NCBI GenBank assembly: GCA_017651265.1
Contig: JAGCDO010000005.1
Span: 1-64,000, forward strand
Origin: Prevotella sp.
GTDB taxonomy: Bacteria > Bacteroidota > Bacteroidia > Bacteroidales > Bacteroidaceae
Length of the DNA stretch: 64,000 bases
Reading direction: 5' to 3'
Each line of letters opens with the position of its first letter. The stretch's first letter is position 1. Below the pieces are notes generated by a model. That model had not been told where the DNA came from and did not search any database. It saw only the letters and a list, made by a program, of their open reading frames with translations. Below are positions 1-7,342 of this stretch, piece by piece. Both the position numbers and the translations under genes were made by a program.

Positions 1-75
1 CTTCTCACTTCTCACTTCTCACTTCTCACCTCTCACTTCTCATCACTCACTTCTCACCTCTCACCTCTCACCTCT
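1..75. repeat. Heptamer array (CTTCTCA/CCTCTCA words)
   Basis: About ten consecutive 7-bp words of the form CTTCTCA or CCTCTCA, with one variant TCACTCA. The array starts at or before the window edge. Its right part is coding: the minus-strand gene ending at 61 reads its last four residues (RGER) and its stop codon from these words. The same words recur at 16262-16330 and 54021-54040. Confidence 0.9.
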
Positions 76-717
76 AAAATACTCCTTCAATTGTGCAGCC
101 AAGGCAGCCAACGCCTCCGGCCGACCATTTCCGAACCTGTTCCAGATAGTCTGACAAGGCGCCATTAGGGGTGTCAGGATGATTTCCATGCGGTTCAGAT
201 AGGGATCGCAAATCTGGAAGATATCCATGATCTTCACAATCTCTTCTGCCTTCATCTTCAGTAGTCGTGCCAGATCCTGTATCTCAGGTGTCTCCACAAC
301 CATCGTGTTGGGTGTCAGACGGAAATAGAGGTCGAGAATGATGATGAGTGTGATGGGCATGATGCGCTCATCCTCGGGCAACGGCTTGTAGTCCAGCTCC
401 CATGATTCCACCGTTTCCACACCCTCATAGAAGGCATCGGCACTGCTAAAGCCCTTCATCTGTCGCAGCATGCGCACCCCCTTGGCCAGTCGTTTGGGGT
501 TCTGTCCATACCGCTCCCACAGCTTCTCCATACGTGGTGTGTCCAACTGTCGTAGGTTGAACATCTGCTCATAGAGAAACTCGGGAGGAATATGCAGCTC
601 CAATGCCAGCTTTACCATCGCCTTTGAATACAGGGGTTTTACCCCTTCGGGTTTCTTCAGGTAGAGTTGCATCAACAGCAGCCAGTATTCATCCTGCCAT
701 AACGCGTGCCTGATCAT
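61..717 (-). CDS. Conserved hypothetical protein, 218 aa
   Basis: I do not recognise a family. The protein is soluble by eye, with no signal peptide; it begins MIRHALWQDEYW and is rich in helical, Leu/Glu-containing stretches, with a hydrophobic segment (PITLIIILDLYF) near residues 120-132 that is too short and too polar around it to be a clear membrane helix. It lies 3 bases downstream of the rubredoxin gene on the same strand, so the two are probably co-transcribed. The C-terminus is unusual: the last residues RGER and the TGA stop are read from a 7-bp repeat array, as they are in the gene ending at 16314, so the original C-terminus may have been replaced or extended. Coding potential looks real (long uninterrupted frame, sensible composition), function unknown. 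Confidence 0.7.
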   Translation of the reverse strand: MIRHALWQDEYWLLLMQLYLKKPEGVKPLYSKAMVKLALELHIPPEFLYEQMFNLRQLDTPRMEKLWERYGQNPKRLAKGVRMLRQMKGFSSADAFYEGVETVESWELDYKPLPEDERIMPITLIIILDLYFRLTPNTMVVETPEIQDLARLLKMKAEEIVKIMDIFQICDPYLNRMEIILTPLMAPCQTIWNRFGNGRPEALAALAAQLKEYFRGER

Positions 718-720
718 ATG

Positions 721-879
721 CTATGCTTCTGAGAACTCGTCTTTTCCAACTCCGCAGATGGGGCACACCCAATCGTCTGGAAGATCCTCAAAGGCTGTTC
801 CAGGTTCAATACCGTTATCAGGGTCACCTACCTCAGGGTCATATTCATAACCGCAGACGTCACAAATGTACTTTTTCAT
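721..879 (-). CDS. Rubredoxin, 52 aa
   Basis: A small iron-sulfur electron carrier. Translating the minus strand from the ATG at 879 gives [18 protein letters not shown] and then a second knuckle [13 protein letters not shown] before the TAG stop. The two CxxCG knuckles (Cys6/Cys9 and Cys39/Cys42), the aromatic pair around the first knuckle and the [14 protein letters not shown] segment are diagnostic of rubredoxin, in which the four Cys bind one iron. The length of 52 residues is typical. It probably passes electrons to a reductive detoxification enzyme such as rubrerythrin or a flavodiiron protein in this anaerobe, but no partner gene is visible. The next gene downstream (ending at 61) starts 3 bases after the stop, so the two likely share a transcript. 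Confidence 0.95.
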   Translation of the reverse strand: MKKYICDVCGYEYDPEVGDPDNGIEPGTAFEDLPDDWVCPICGVGKDEFSEA

Positions 880-946
880 CTTTTTCTTTGTTTATGGTAA
901 ATAATAATTCTTTCGTCTTTGCCGAATACTTCAATTCTTTAATTTT

Positions 947-2008
947 TCAATTCTTCAACTTTCTCGAAATAACTCCAACTACCTTTTTCACGATTTGCTC
1001 TGGTGCGATGTTCTGCATACAAGCATAATCGTTGCGCATACAGACTTTATCGCCATATACGCTGCAAGGTCGGCAGGGGAGGTCGATCTGTACCGTGTCC
1101 TCCATGCGTTGTCCCCATCCCAGGAATCCGGCATAGGGATGCGTTGCGCCCCAGACACTCACTACTGGAGTGCCCACAATGGAAGCCATGTGCATGTTTC
1201 CGCTATCCATGGAAAGCATCGCGTCGAGATGACTCATCAGGATGAGTTCCTGTCCGATACCCTTCAGCTCTTTCGAGGCCTGCTGGCACTGCGGATAACG
1301 CATACACCAGTCGTCGAACACGTCCAGCTCCTTCTGTCCGCCGCCAAAGAGGAACAGTCGGCTCTTAGGGTAGCGTTCTGCCAGCTGACTGATCACTTGT
1401 TCCATCAGTTTCAGCGGGTATATCTTCCCGTCGTGGGCTGCAAAGGGTGCAATACCGATCCATGTCTCCTCCGCATCTTTCACCTGGAAGGTTTCCGGCA
1501 ATTGTGACAGATCACCACCTTCAGGGGGGAAGATAGAACGGAACTTGACGGTAACGGGATAGCCTAACCGTTCCAGTACTTCAGCATAGTTCTGGAACGA
1601 GGTGGGCTGCTGCTTGAGAATCTTCTTGTTAGAGGATGTCAAACGACGTTTCCCCTTGCGGTGCTTGTTCACATGTGCCACATGGTAGCGACCCAGGTTG
1701 AACCGCATTCGCAGATAGTTGGAACGCAGTACGTTATGCAGGTCGGCAATGGCCGTGAACTTCTTGGCGGTCAGTCGGCGATAGAGCGTATTCAGTCCTT
1801 TCACCCCATGGTACTCGTGCTTGATGTCTGCCGCCATGAAGCCCACATTGGGTGCCAGGTTCTCAAAGAACGGACGGGCGAACTCTCTGCTGAGCACGGT
1901 GATACGGATATGGGGGTACTGCTGAGCCAGTGAATAGACTACAGGTACCGCCATGGCCACATCGCCCAAGGCAGAGAATCGGATAATCAGGATATGCTCG
2001 TGCTTCAT
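947..2008 (-). CDS. Glycosyltransferase family 9 (heptosyltransferase-like), 353 aa
   Basis: Member of the GT9/ADP-heptose:LPS heptosyltransferase family, which adds sugars to the lipopolysaccharide core on the cytoplasmic face of the inner membrane. The N-terminus ILIIRFSALGDVAMAVPVV is the family start; the C-terminal GT-B half shows IGIAPFAAHDGKIYP near residues 185-200, a DAMLSMDSGNMHMAS donor-site segment near 262-276 and a GATHPYAGF segment near 289. The substrate cannot be read from sequence. The gene overlaps the DUF4254 gene by one base (TAATG), indicating translational coupling, and such pairs are common in Bacteroidetes. The C-terminal residues RKLKN and the stop lie in an AATTCTT-type low-complexity array, so the extreme C-terminus may not be ancestral. 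Confidence 0.88.
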   Translation of the reverse strand: MKHEHILIIRFSALGDVAMAVPVVYSLAQQYPHIRITVLSREFARPFFENLAPNVGFMAADIKHEYHGVKGLNTLYRRLTAKKFTAIADLHNVLRSNYLRMRFNLGRYHVAHVNKHRKGKRRLTSSNKKILKQQPTSFQNYAEVLERLGYPVTVKFRSIFPPEGGDLSQLPETFQVKDAEETWIGIAPFAAHDGKIYPLKLMEQVISQLAERYPKSRLFLFGGGQKELDVFDDWCMRYPQCQQASKELKGIGQELILMSHLDAMLSMDSGNMHMASIVGTPVVSVWGATHPYAGFLGWGQRMEDTVQIDLPCRPCSVYGDKVCMRNDYACMQNIAPEQIVKKVVGVISRKLKN

Positions 2009-2613
2009 TATTTCTTTCCGTATAGTACTGGATTTGTCGAGGGATCGTTGTACATCTTCATCTGCCGATACACCTTCATGTATTTGCGTCCTGCAGAGAT
2101 ATCATCCAGTAATTGATCAATGGCCGTACTGAGGTCAACCTGCTGTTCCAACAGTACGTCCAGCTTTGCCTTACATCTTTCGCGATGCTCTGCGGGAGCA
2201 TCCTGGCGCTCGGCCTGTTCACGCATGTGGTAGATCTTCAGGGCGAGGATGCTTAGACGGTCAACTGCCCATGCCGGACTCTCTGTATTGATACGTGCAT
2301 CGGGCAGTACCTTCACATTAGAGTACTGCTGACGGAAATAGCTGTCAATCTGTTCCACCAGGTCTGTACGGTCCTGATTCGAGCGGTCGATGCGGCGTTT
2401 CAGCTGCAAGGCCTCAATGGGATCGATATGCGGGTCGCGGATGATGTCCTCGAAATGCCATTGTACGGTATCTATCCAGCATTTTAGATAGAGTCGGTTC
2501 TCTATGGTGTCATACCCATAAGGGTTTTTGATGGGCGTTTCAATATCGTCTTTGATATGGTAGTCCCTGATAGCTTGATTAAAAATCTTGTTGCACTGTT
2601 CTGTAAATGTCAT
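2008..2613 (-). CDS. DUF4254 domain-containing protein, 201 aa
   Basis: The sequence (start MTFTEQCNKIFNQAI, middle NRLYLKCWIDTVQWHFED, later IDRSNQDRTDLVEQID) matches the DUF4254 family as I know it, an all-helical soluble protein of unknown function in Bacteroidetes and a few other phyla. No signal peptide or membrane segment. The family is often beside GT9 glycosyltransferases, and here the stop codon shares a base with the start of the GT9 gene, so a role in LPS core assembly is a reasonable inference from context only. A TATATTTG promoter element sits at 2636-2643 on the minus strand. Confidence 0.8.
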   Translation of the reverse strand: MTFTEQCNKIFNQAIRDYHIKDDIETPIKNPYGYDTIENRLYLKCWIDTVQWHFEDIIRDPHIDPIEALQLKRRIDRSNQDRTDLVEQIDSYFRQQYSNVKVLPDARINTESPAWAVDRLSILALKIYHMREQAERQDAPAEHRERCKAKLDVLLEQQVDLSTAIDQLLDDISAGRKYMKVYRQMKMYNDPSTNPVLYGKK

Positions 2614-2635
2614 AATCTATATGTGTATTATTCTG

Positions 2636-2643
2636 CAAATATA
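2636..2643 (-). promoter_or_regulatory. -7 element of the DUF4254/GT9 operon
   Basis: Minus-strand TATATTTG matches the Bacteroidetes -7 consensus TAnnTTTG, 23 bases upstream of the DUF4254 start. No clear -33 element. Confidence 0.5.
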
Positions 2644-2730
2644 GAGATTAATTTTCAAATAGCAAACGATTTGTGCTTTTTTCTACTATCTTTTTCCTCT
2701 ACAATCAATGCTGAATTCACTCATGGCTGA

Positions 2731-3366
2731 TTACAAATCAAACTTATAGCCCAATGTAATCAGGAATACGCTGTTCTTTGTTCCTTTCAGCGCCAGATGC
2801 GTGATGACATTGTCGTTCTTGTAAACATCCGTCAAACCGATATTGTAGCGGGCATCCAGCACGATGTTCTGATATTCATAGGAAAAGCCTACGGGAATGG
2901 AGAAGTCGATGGTTTCGGTATAGTCGGAGACATCCGACAGGTTAATATTCTCGTCAATAAAGGATGTCTTCAAATTGATCTCAGAACCAACGTTAACACC
3001 CAACTGCACACCGGCTTTCAATGCCAGTCCTTGCGCTACATATACATTGGCCAGTAACGGAATGTTCAGGTAATCCACCTTCGCACTCACTGTGCCTAAC
3101 TTCAAACCAGCAATGTTGAATTTCACCTTGGCACCTTGCATGGCATACAAGAAACCACCAGAGATTCCTAAGAACGGTGTTGCCTGATACTCACCTTCCA
3201 AACCTACCGCAAAGCCGGCTTTCATTTTCGTGTCCACTTCGCAGCCTGTGAAGTTAGCTAATGTAAGACCTACCGTTGGCTTCAGGGCAAACGAACCTGT
3301 TGCATGTTGCGCACTGGCTGAGAGCGATATCATCGCAGCAACAGCCACCATTAAAAGTTTTTTCAT
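2731..3366 (-). CDS. Outer-membrane beta-barrel protein (PorT-like), 211 aa
   Basis: Secreted small barrel. The start at 3366 gives a clean signal peptide (MKKLLMVAVAAMISLSASAQ); the longer frame reaching 3537 would put the promoter and a charged tract in front of it. The mature part has alternating strands typical of the outer-membrane beta-barrel family: PTVGLTLANFTG, GFAVGLEGEYQA, LKAGVQLGVNVG, IPVGFSYEYQNIVLDARYNIGLT and a terminal aromatic strand VFLITLGYKFDL. Families of this shape include PorT, OmpW-like and generic barrel proteins; the exact one cannot be named. It is monocistronic and divergent from aroQ. A TATCTTTG element at 3392-3399 fits as its promoter. Confidence 0.82.
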   Translation of the reverse strand: MKKLLMVAVAAMISLSASAQHATGSFALKPTVGLTLANFTGCEVDTKMKAGFAVGLEGEYQATPFLGISGGFLYAMQGAKVKFNIAGLKLGTVSAKVDYLNIPLLANVYVAQGLALKAGVQLGVNVGSEINLKTSFIDENINLSDVSDYTETIDFSIPVGFSYEYQNIVLDARYNIGLTDVYKNDNVITHLALKGTKNSVFLITLGYKFDL

Positions 3367-3391
3367 AAGCATTTGTTTTTTGATTTCGCTA

Positions 3392-3399
3392 CAAAGATA
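3392..3399 (-). promoter_or_regulatory. -7 element of the barrel-protein gene
   Basis: Minus-strand TATCTTTG, 26 bases upstream of the chosen start at 3366; its place inside the longer open frame supports the shorter start. Confidence 0.5.
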
Positions 3400-3441
3400 G
3401 TGAAATTTAGTGAAATGTTCATCGTTTTCTTCCATTTTTAT

Positions 3442-3532
3442 TACCTTTGGCTTCGCCGAAGGTACTTTCACTTGAAAAAACAAAAGAAAAGTCTCTTTCC
3501 TTTTGCATTTTGCTCGCTTATTCGTACCTTTG
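3442..3532 (+). promoter_or_regulatory. Promoter cassette, copy A (aroQ)
   Basis: TACCTTTG (3442-3449) followed by a GGCTTCGCC hairpin, a purine-rich tract, then TTTG (3502-3505) and a second TACCTTTG (3525-3532) 19 bases later. The second pair is a full Bacteroidetes -33/-7 promoter for aroQ (start 3579). The same arrangement is found at 12207-12323 and 63831-63911. Confidence 0.75.
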
Positions 3533-3578
3533 CACAAAGAAAGGGGGAAACCCCGCTAACAGATTAAACAACAAGCCC

Positions 3579-4004
3579 ATGAAGATTCTGATTCTGAACG
3601 GTCCCAACCTGAACCTGCTCGGCGTTCGCGAGCCGGGTATCTATGGCAACAGCTCGTTTGATGAATACCTGCCGCAGTTGCGTGCCAAATATCCCGATGT
3701 GGAGATAGAGTATTATCAAAGTAACATCGAGGGAGAGATGATCAATAAGATGCAGGAGGTGGGATTCACCTACGACGGCATTATATTGAATGCTGGTGCC
3801 TATACACATACCAGCGTGGCCTTGCACGACTGTATCCGCTCGTTGAAGAGTCCGGTCATTGAGGTGCATATCTCTAATGTGCATCAGCGTGAACCATTCC
3901 GCCACCACTCGCTCATCAGCAGTGCCTGCAAGGGTGTTATCTGCGGATTCGGATTGGACAGCTATCGTCTGGCCTTAGAAGCGTTCGTCAACATTGACCA
4001 TTGA
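3579..4004 (+). CDS. aroQ: Type II 3-dehydroquinate dehydratase, 141 aa
   Basis: Dehydrates 3-dehydroquinate to 3-dehydroshikimate in the shikimate pathway; the enzyme is a cytoplasmic dodecamer. The start MKILILNGPNLNLLG is the family signature, followed by REPGIYG with the catalytic Tyr, NAGAYTHTSVAL near residues 70-82, and EVHISNVHQREPFRHHS with the catalytic His. The length is normal for type II. The ATG at 3579 was chosen because it starts the signature; the open frame extends further upstream only through the promoter cassette. The next gene begins 11 bases before this stop, so translation is probably coupled. Confidence 0.96.
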   Translation: MKILILNGPNLNLLGVREPGIYGNSSFDEYLPQLRAKYPDVEIEYYQSNIEGEMINKMQEVGFTYDGIILNAGAYTHTSVALHDCIRSLKSPVIEVHISNVHQREPFRHHSLISSACKGVICGFGLDSYRLALEAFVNIDH

Positions 4005-4620
4005 AGACTATATTCTTGAGCATATAGATCCGGAAGGGGATTATCTCTACCGGCTCTATCGCGATACGAACGTGCATCTGTTGCGCGGACGGATGGCCAG
4101 CGGTCATCTGCAAGGACGATTGCTGAAGATGCTCGTTCATATGATCCGTCCGAAGAATATTCTTGAGGTGGGTACCTTCAGCGGTTATAGTGCCATTTGC
4201 ATGGCTGAAGGACTGGAAGACGACGGAAGGGTTTATACTTTCGAAATCAACGATGAAATGGAGGATTTTACTCGTCCGTGGATTGAAGGATCGACCATGG
4301 CGGATAAAATTACGTTTATCATCGGAGATGCAGTTACAGAAGCTCCAAAGTTAGGCATTGTGTTTGATATGGTGTTTATCGATGGGGATAAGCGAACATA
4401 CCTTCAGACGTACGAAATGGCGCTCAGCGTGCTACGTCCCGGGGGCTTCATTCTTGCTGACAATACCTTGTGGGACGGTCATGTGCTGGAAGTTCCAAGC
4501 GCTGCCGACCGCCAGACTCAGGGCATTGAGGATTTCAATGATTTCGTGGCTCATGACGAACGCGTTGAACGCGTCATCCTTCCCCTTCGCGATGGATTAA
4601 CATTGATTCGTAAAAAATAG
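3994..4620 (+). CDS. Class I SAM-dependent O-methyltransferase, 208 aa
   Basis: Matches the catechol/caffeoyl-CoA-type O-methyltransferase family (Methyltransf_3). SAM-binding motif I is ILEVGTFSGYSAICMA near residues 55-70; an acidic residue follows in VYTFEIND; the metal-site region reads VFIDGDKRTYLQTY and LADNTLWDG near residues 128-160. Substrate unknown. The only start giving the complete N-terminal helix is the TTG at 3994, which overlaps aroQ by 11 bases; no in-frame ATG lies nearby. The pair aroQ/O-methyltransferase shares one promoter. Confidence 0.88.
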   Translation: MTIEDYILEHIDPEGDYLYRLYRDTNVHLLRGRMASGHLQGRLLKMLVHMIRPKNILEVGTFSGYSAICMAEGLEDDGRVYTFEINDEMEDFTRPWIEGSTMADKITFIIGDAVTEAPKLGIVFDMVFIDGDKRTYLQTYEMALSVLRPGGFILADNTLWDGHVLEVPSAADRQTQGIEDFNDFVAHDERVERVILPLRDGLTLIRKK

Positions 4621-4621
4621 G

Positions 4622-5195
4622 GCAACATCTAACCCAAATTGCTTGAAACATCGATGTGTAAAGGATTTGAGGAGGGTTAGATGATGGCCAAACATCTAAC
4701 CCACATCTAACCTACATCTAACCCAGATATACCTTATGCAACCTTTTGATGTGTAATTATGTAATACGAGATGTTTTTACGTAATACATGCTCAAACCCC
4801 ATTTCCCACATGGTTACCCTTTCATTCTTTGTATCTGCAAAGATATAAAAAATAAGCGAAACCACCAAAAGCCGACCCCTCATAGCGTGCAAAAATCCGT
4901 TAACAAAACCACCTGTTTCTGTTAAAAAACACTGAACGCCGTAAACGCTCCCAGCGTTTGACGTTCCCGCTATCAGAGAATGACGTTCCCGCTATTGGCG
5001 TTTGAGGCACTTTTTACCAGAAACTGCCATAGTTTCTAACGTAAACTGCCATAGTTTTCTTGATTTCACTTTGACTCTAACGGGAAATGAACGGGATATG
5101 TGGGTTAGATGATGGTTAGATGTTTAGCCATCATCTAACCCGCCTCAAACCCTTTGCAGCAGGGCTTTTCATACACATTGGGTTAGATGTTGCCT
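4622..5195. repeat. Intergenic repeat block: 11-bp words in inverted arms around 22-bp arrays
   Basis: No gene seen from 4621 to 5543. Left arm (4622-4735) holds words ACATCTAACCC spaced by 11 bp (4692, 4703, 4714). The right arm (about 5100-5195) is an imperfect reverse complement of the left arm, with GGTTAGATG at 5103 and 5114 (again 11 bp), and the order of the smaller words is kept (a ggcaacatctaaccc end, a gtttgaggcggg-type middle, a ggttagatgatgg inner end). Between the arms are the 22-bp-spaced words at 4954-5057. From 5200 to 5540 I see nothing further. Confidence 0.85.
4954..5057. repeat. 22-bp-period array
   Basis: GACGTTCCCGCTAT at 4960 and 4982 (22 bp apart), GCGTTTGA at 4954 and 4998 (44 bp) and AAACTGCCATAGTTT at 5021 and 5043 (22 bp). 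Three different words, one spacing. Confidence 0.9.
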
Positions 5196-5543
5196 TTGTT
5201 TTCGTCATTATTGATAAAGGAGGCACCCAACAGTCATAGTCAACTGGTGGTAGTGCTATGTGCTACATGATCGATGCATTCGTATGCAGTCGTGCTGAGC
5301 TTGCTCCGTGAGATCTCTTCAGAGACAAATGCCAGCTCCGAGCATTCAATTACATTCCAATAAGGGGTTTGTCAGCTCGCCCTACGAATGTGGATGCCTC
5401 CAAATGGTTCAGATGAGTTCAGTTTGGAAATTGAGCGTTTGAATGGCAATGTCAAGTTTGCGCAATTTTGCTGAATACTCATCGATTTAACTTTTTCAGT
5501 AAACATGGAATTCTATAAAGGATAATTTTACAACAACTTTGTT

Positions 5544-6437
5544 TTATTTGTATCTTTCCAGCGATGCCTGTAAGGTTTCACGTATTTTGTTTCGCAGCTC
5601 AATGGGTTCCAGTACTTCTAACCCTTCTGTATAAGACATTAACTCAAGAATAAAATCAACGGTAGGGCGGATGTCGTAAGTAAAAACAGCATATTCTTCT
5701 GTATGTTCTATTTCCTTTTGCGAAGCATGTAAGGGTAGGGTTCGCAAATAGTTGGGAACATTTCCATAGGCTCGAACCACCACATGGGCCATAGGGGTGT
5801 TGTCTGCCGTAATGCCATAGTATTCCGCAAAAAAGTCAGCAGGCGAAAAGTCTTCTGGCATTACAAACGTTTTGTCGGAGATTTCCACAGACAACATCCT
5901 GTCAAGTGAATAGATGGCTATATATCTGCCTGTATATGCCAGCAAGTACCACCGCTGGCGGAAAAGCTTCAGGGCATAAGGCGATAATGTTGCCTCATAA
6001 CTCTCGCATCCAAACCGCTGGTAAGTAATGGTTAGTCGTCTGTTGGTTTTGAGGGCCAGTATGATGGTCTGCAAGTATTCTTCTCCTGCTGGCACATTCT
6101 CCAAAAGAATGCGGTTCCTGAGTGAAATACTGTCGGAAAGAACGGTATTTACAGTGAGTGTGGATAGCATCCAACCCTCTATCGTGTCATCATTAATAAC
6201 CTCCGGATTACTGATATAGTATTTGTAACCATGTTCCAGATCGCACTCTATCACGATGCCGAACATATTGAGAATAGCATCCTTATGGCGCAAGAACGAT
6301 TTGCGGTTAAGAGGCTCCCCTCCTATCACCTGATCTTTCACCCACAGCTCGTTAAGCTGCTCCAGCGACAACCTCTTGTATTGCCGCAGTGCGTTAACAA
6401 TCCAGATATACTGCTGGAAAATCCTTGCCGGTTTCAT
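5544..6437 (-). CDS. WYL-domain transcriptional regulator, 297 aa
   Basis: A winged-helix plus WYL-domain protein. The N-terminal 60 residues (RQYKRLSLEQLNELWV, then NRKSFLRHKDAI) form a helix-turn-helix of the type seen in this class; the middle shows YEATLSPYALKLFRQRWYLLAY with the WYL residues near 165-167, followed by IYSLDRML; the C-terminal part (FDIRPTVDFILELMSY-like) is the WCX extension. WYL proteins are thought to sense nucleic acids or nucleotides and often repress phage-defence genes. It lies 21 bases downstream of the UDG-like gene on the same strand, so it is likely co-transcribed and may control the 5.5-11.4 kb cluster. Confidence 0.85.
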   Translation of the reverse strand: MKPARIFQQYIWIVNALRQYKRLSLEQLNELWVKDQVIGGEPLNRKSFLRHKDAILNMFGIVIECDLEHGYKYYISNPEVINDDTIEGWMLSTLTVNTVLSDSISLRNRILLENVPAGEEYLQTIILALKTNRRLTITYQRFGCESYEATLSPYALKLFRQRWYLLAYTGRYIAIYSLDRMLSVEISDKTFVMPEDFSPADFFAEYYGITADNTPMAHVVVRAYGNVPNYLRTLPLHASQKEIEHTEEYAVFTYDIRPTVDFILELMSYTEGLEVLEPIELRNKIRETLQASLERYK

Positions 6438-6458
6438 AATTCTACATGCATTACACGA

Positions 6459-7226
6459 TTAATGTCTATGTAATTCCCATTCCTGATGAGCCTTATACCA
6501 ATTGCCACTATGAGAGCCAAGACCTCCTATCTGACGCGGATGAGCCAAAGGTAGAACCTTAATAGACTTACCATTAATTACTACATCCGTAGGAACGCCA
6601 TAACCATGGCATTCTTTATATTCCTGCAATGATTTGCAATTCACATTAGCAACGACATTGAGGAATTGTTTGATAGGAATATCACCCAGTAACACCAACA
6701 GTTCCGCTTTCGATTCTTCCAACTCAGCAATGATTTCTTCACAGCGTTTGCTATCGCAGAATTTACTTGGTCGTTTAGGGATTGTCACTTCATTCAAGCC
6801 ATATTCTTTTCTAACCTTATCGTATTCTCTTTTAATTGCATTAACCTGGCCATCATTCAACCTTGTTTCTGGCAACAAATCGCAGAGCCATGCATCCTTA
6901 CGAGTAAAGCCCCAAGGAGCCAAGATATGCTCGTGGAGCACCTTTGCTGAAGGACCATTAAATCTCTCATCAGCAGGCTCTAACGTCCCCAATTCCTTAG
7001 GAATTTTGATTCTGCTAACAATTGTTGCAGCCTCCTTGGGATTGCCGTCCCAGAATATACGAGGTTCACTTGCAACAGCCAAAGCATTACATTTTGTGCT
7101 AGTCCCATTCATCCAACGCGCATGCACAGCACTTGCATAAACACCCAGAACGAACACTTTCTTAGGAGTTCTGTCCTCCTGAACTAACGGCTTAACCGTT
7201 TCACCAAATGGGAAGTAGTACTTCAT
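6459..7226 (-). CDS. Uracil-DNA-glycosylase-fold protein, 255 aa
   Basis: Resembles the uracil-DNA glycosylase superfamily. A first motif KVFVLGVYASAVHARW (residues 23-38) stands where the G-x-D/E-P active-site loop would be, FWDG lies near residue 60, APWGFTRKDAWLCDLLP follows near 105, then LLVLLGDIPIKQFL near 180 and a terminal VLPLAHPRQ that fits the His-Pro motif 2 near residue 230. The usual catalytic Asp or Asn of motif 1 is not evident, so activity is uncertain. Cytoplasmic. It is followed closely by the WYL regulator and preceded by the DUF262 gene. I am moderately sure of the fold, not of the reaction. Confidence 0.55.
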   Translation of the reverse strand: MKYYFPFGETVKPLVQEDRTPKKVFVLGVYASAVHARWMNGTSTKCNALAVASEPRIFWDGNPKEAATIVSRIKIPKELGTLEPADERFNGPSAKVLHEHILAPWGFTRKDAWLCDLLPETRLNDGQVNAIKREYDKVRKEYGLNEVTIPKRPSKFCDSKRCEEIIAELEESKAELLVLLGDIPIKQFLNVVANVNCKSLQEYKECHGYGVPTDVVINGKSIKVLPLAHPRQIGGLGSHSGNWYKAHQEWELHRH

Positions 7227-7342
7227 ATGTTACGAATTATTACCATAATCAAAAATACGAATAAACAATACCCCTCATCGTCATAATAGCATTTAATTGT
7301 CTTGCCTGTATCGTTGTCGCAATTTCTAAAGCGTTATTTTCG

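Noticed and set aside
723..1028. Plus-strand frame of 101 codons
   Set aside because: It is antisense to the rubredoxin gene, whose two CxxCG knuckles are unmistakable on the minus strand.
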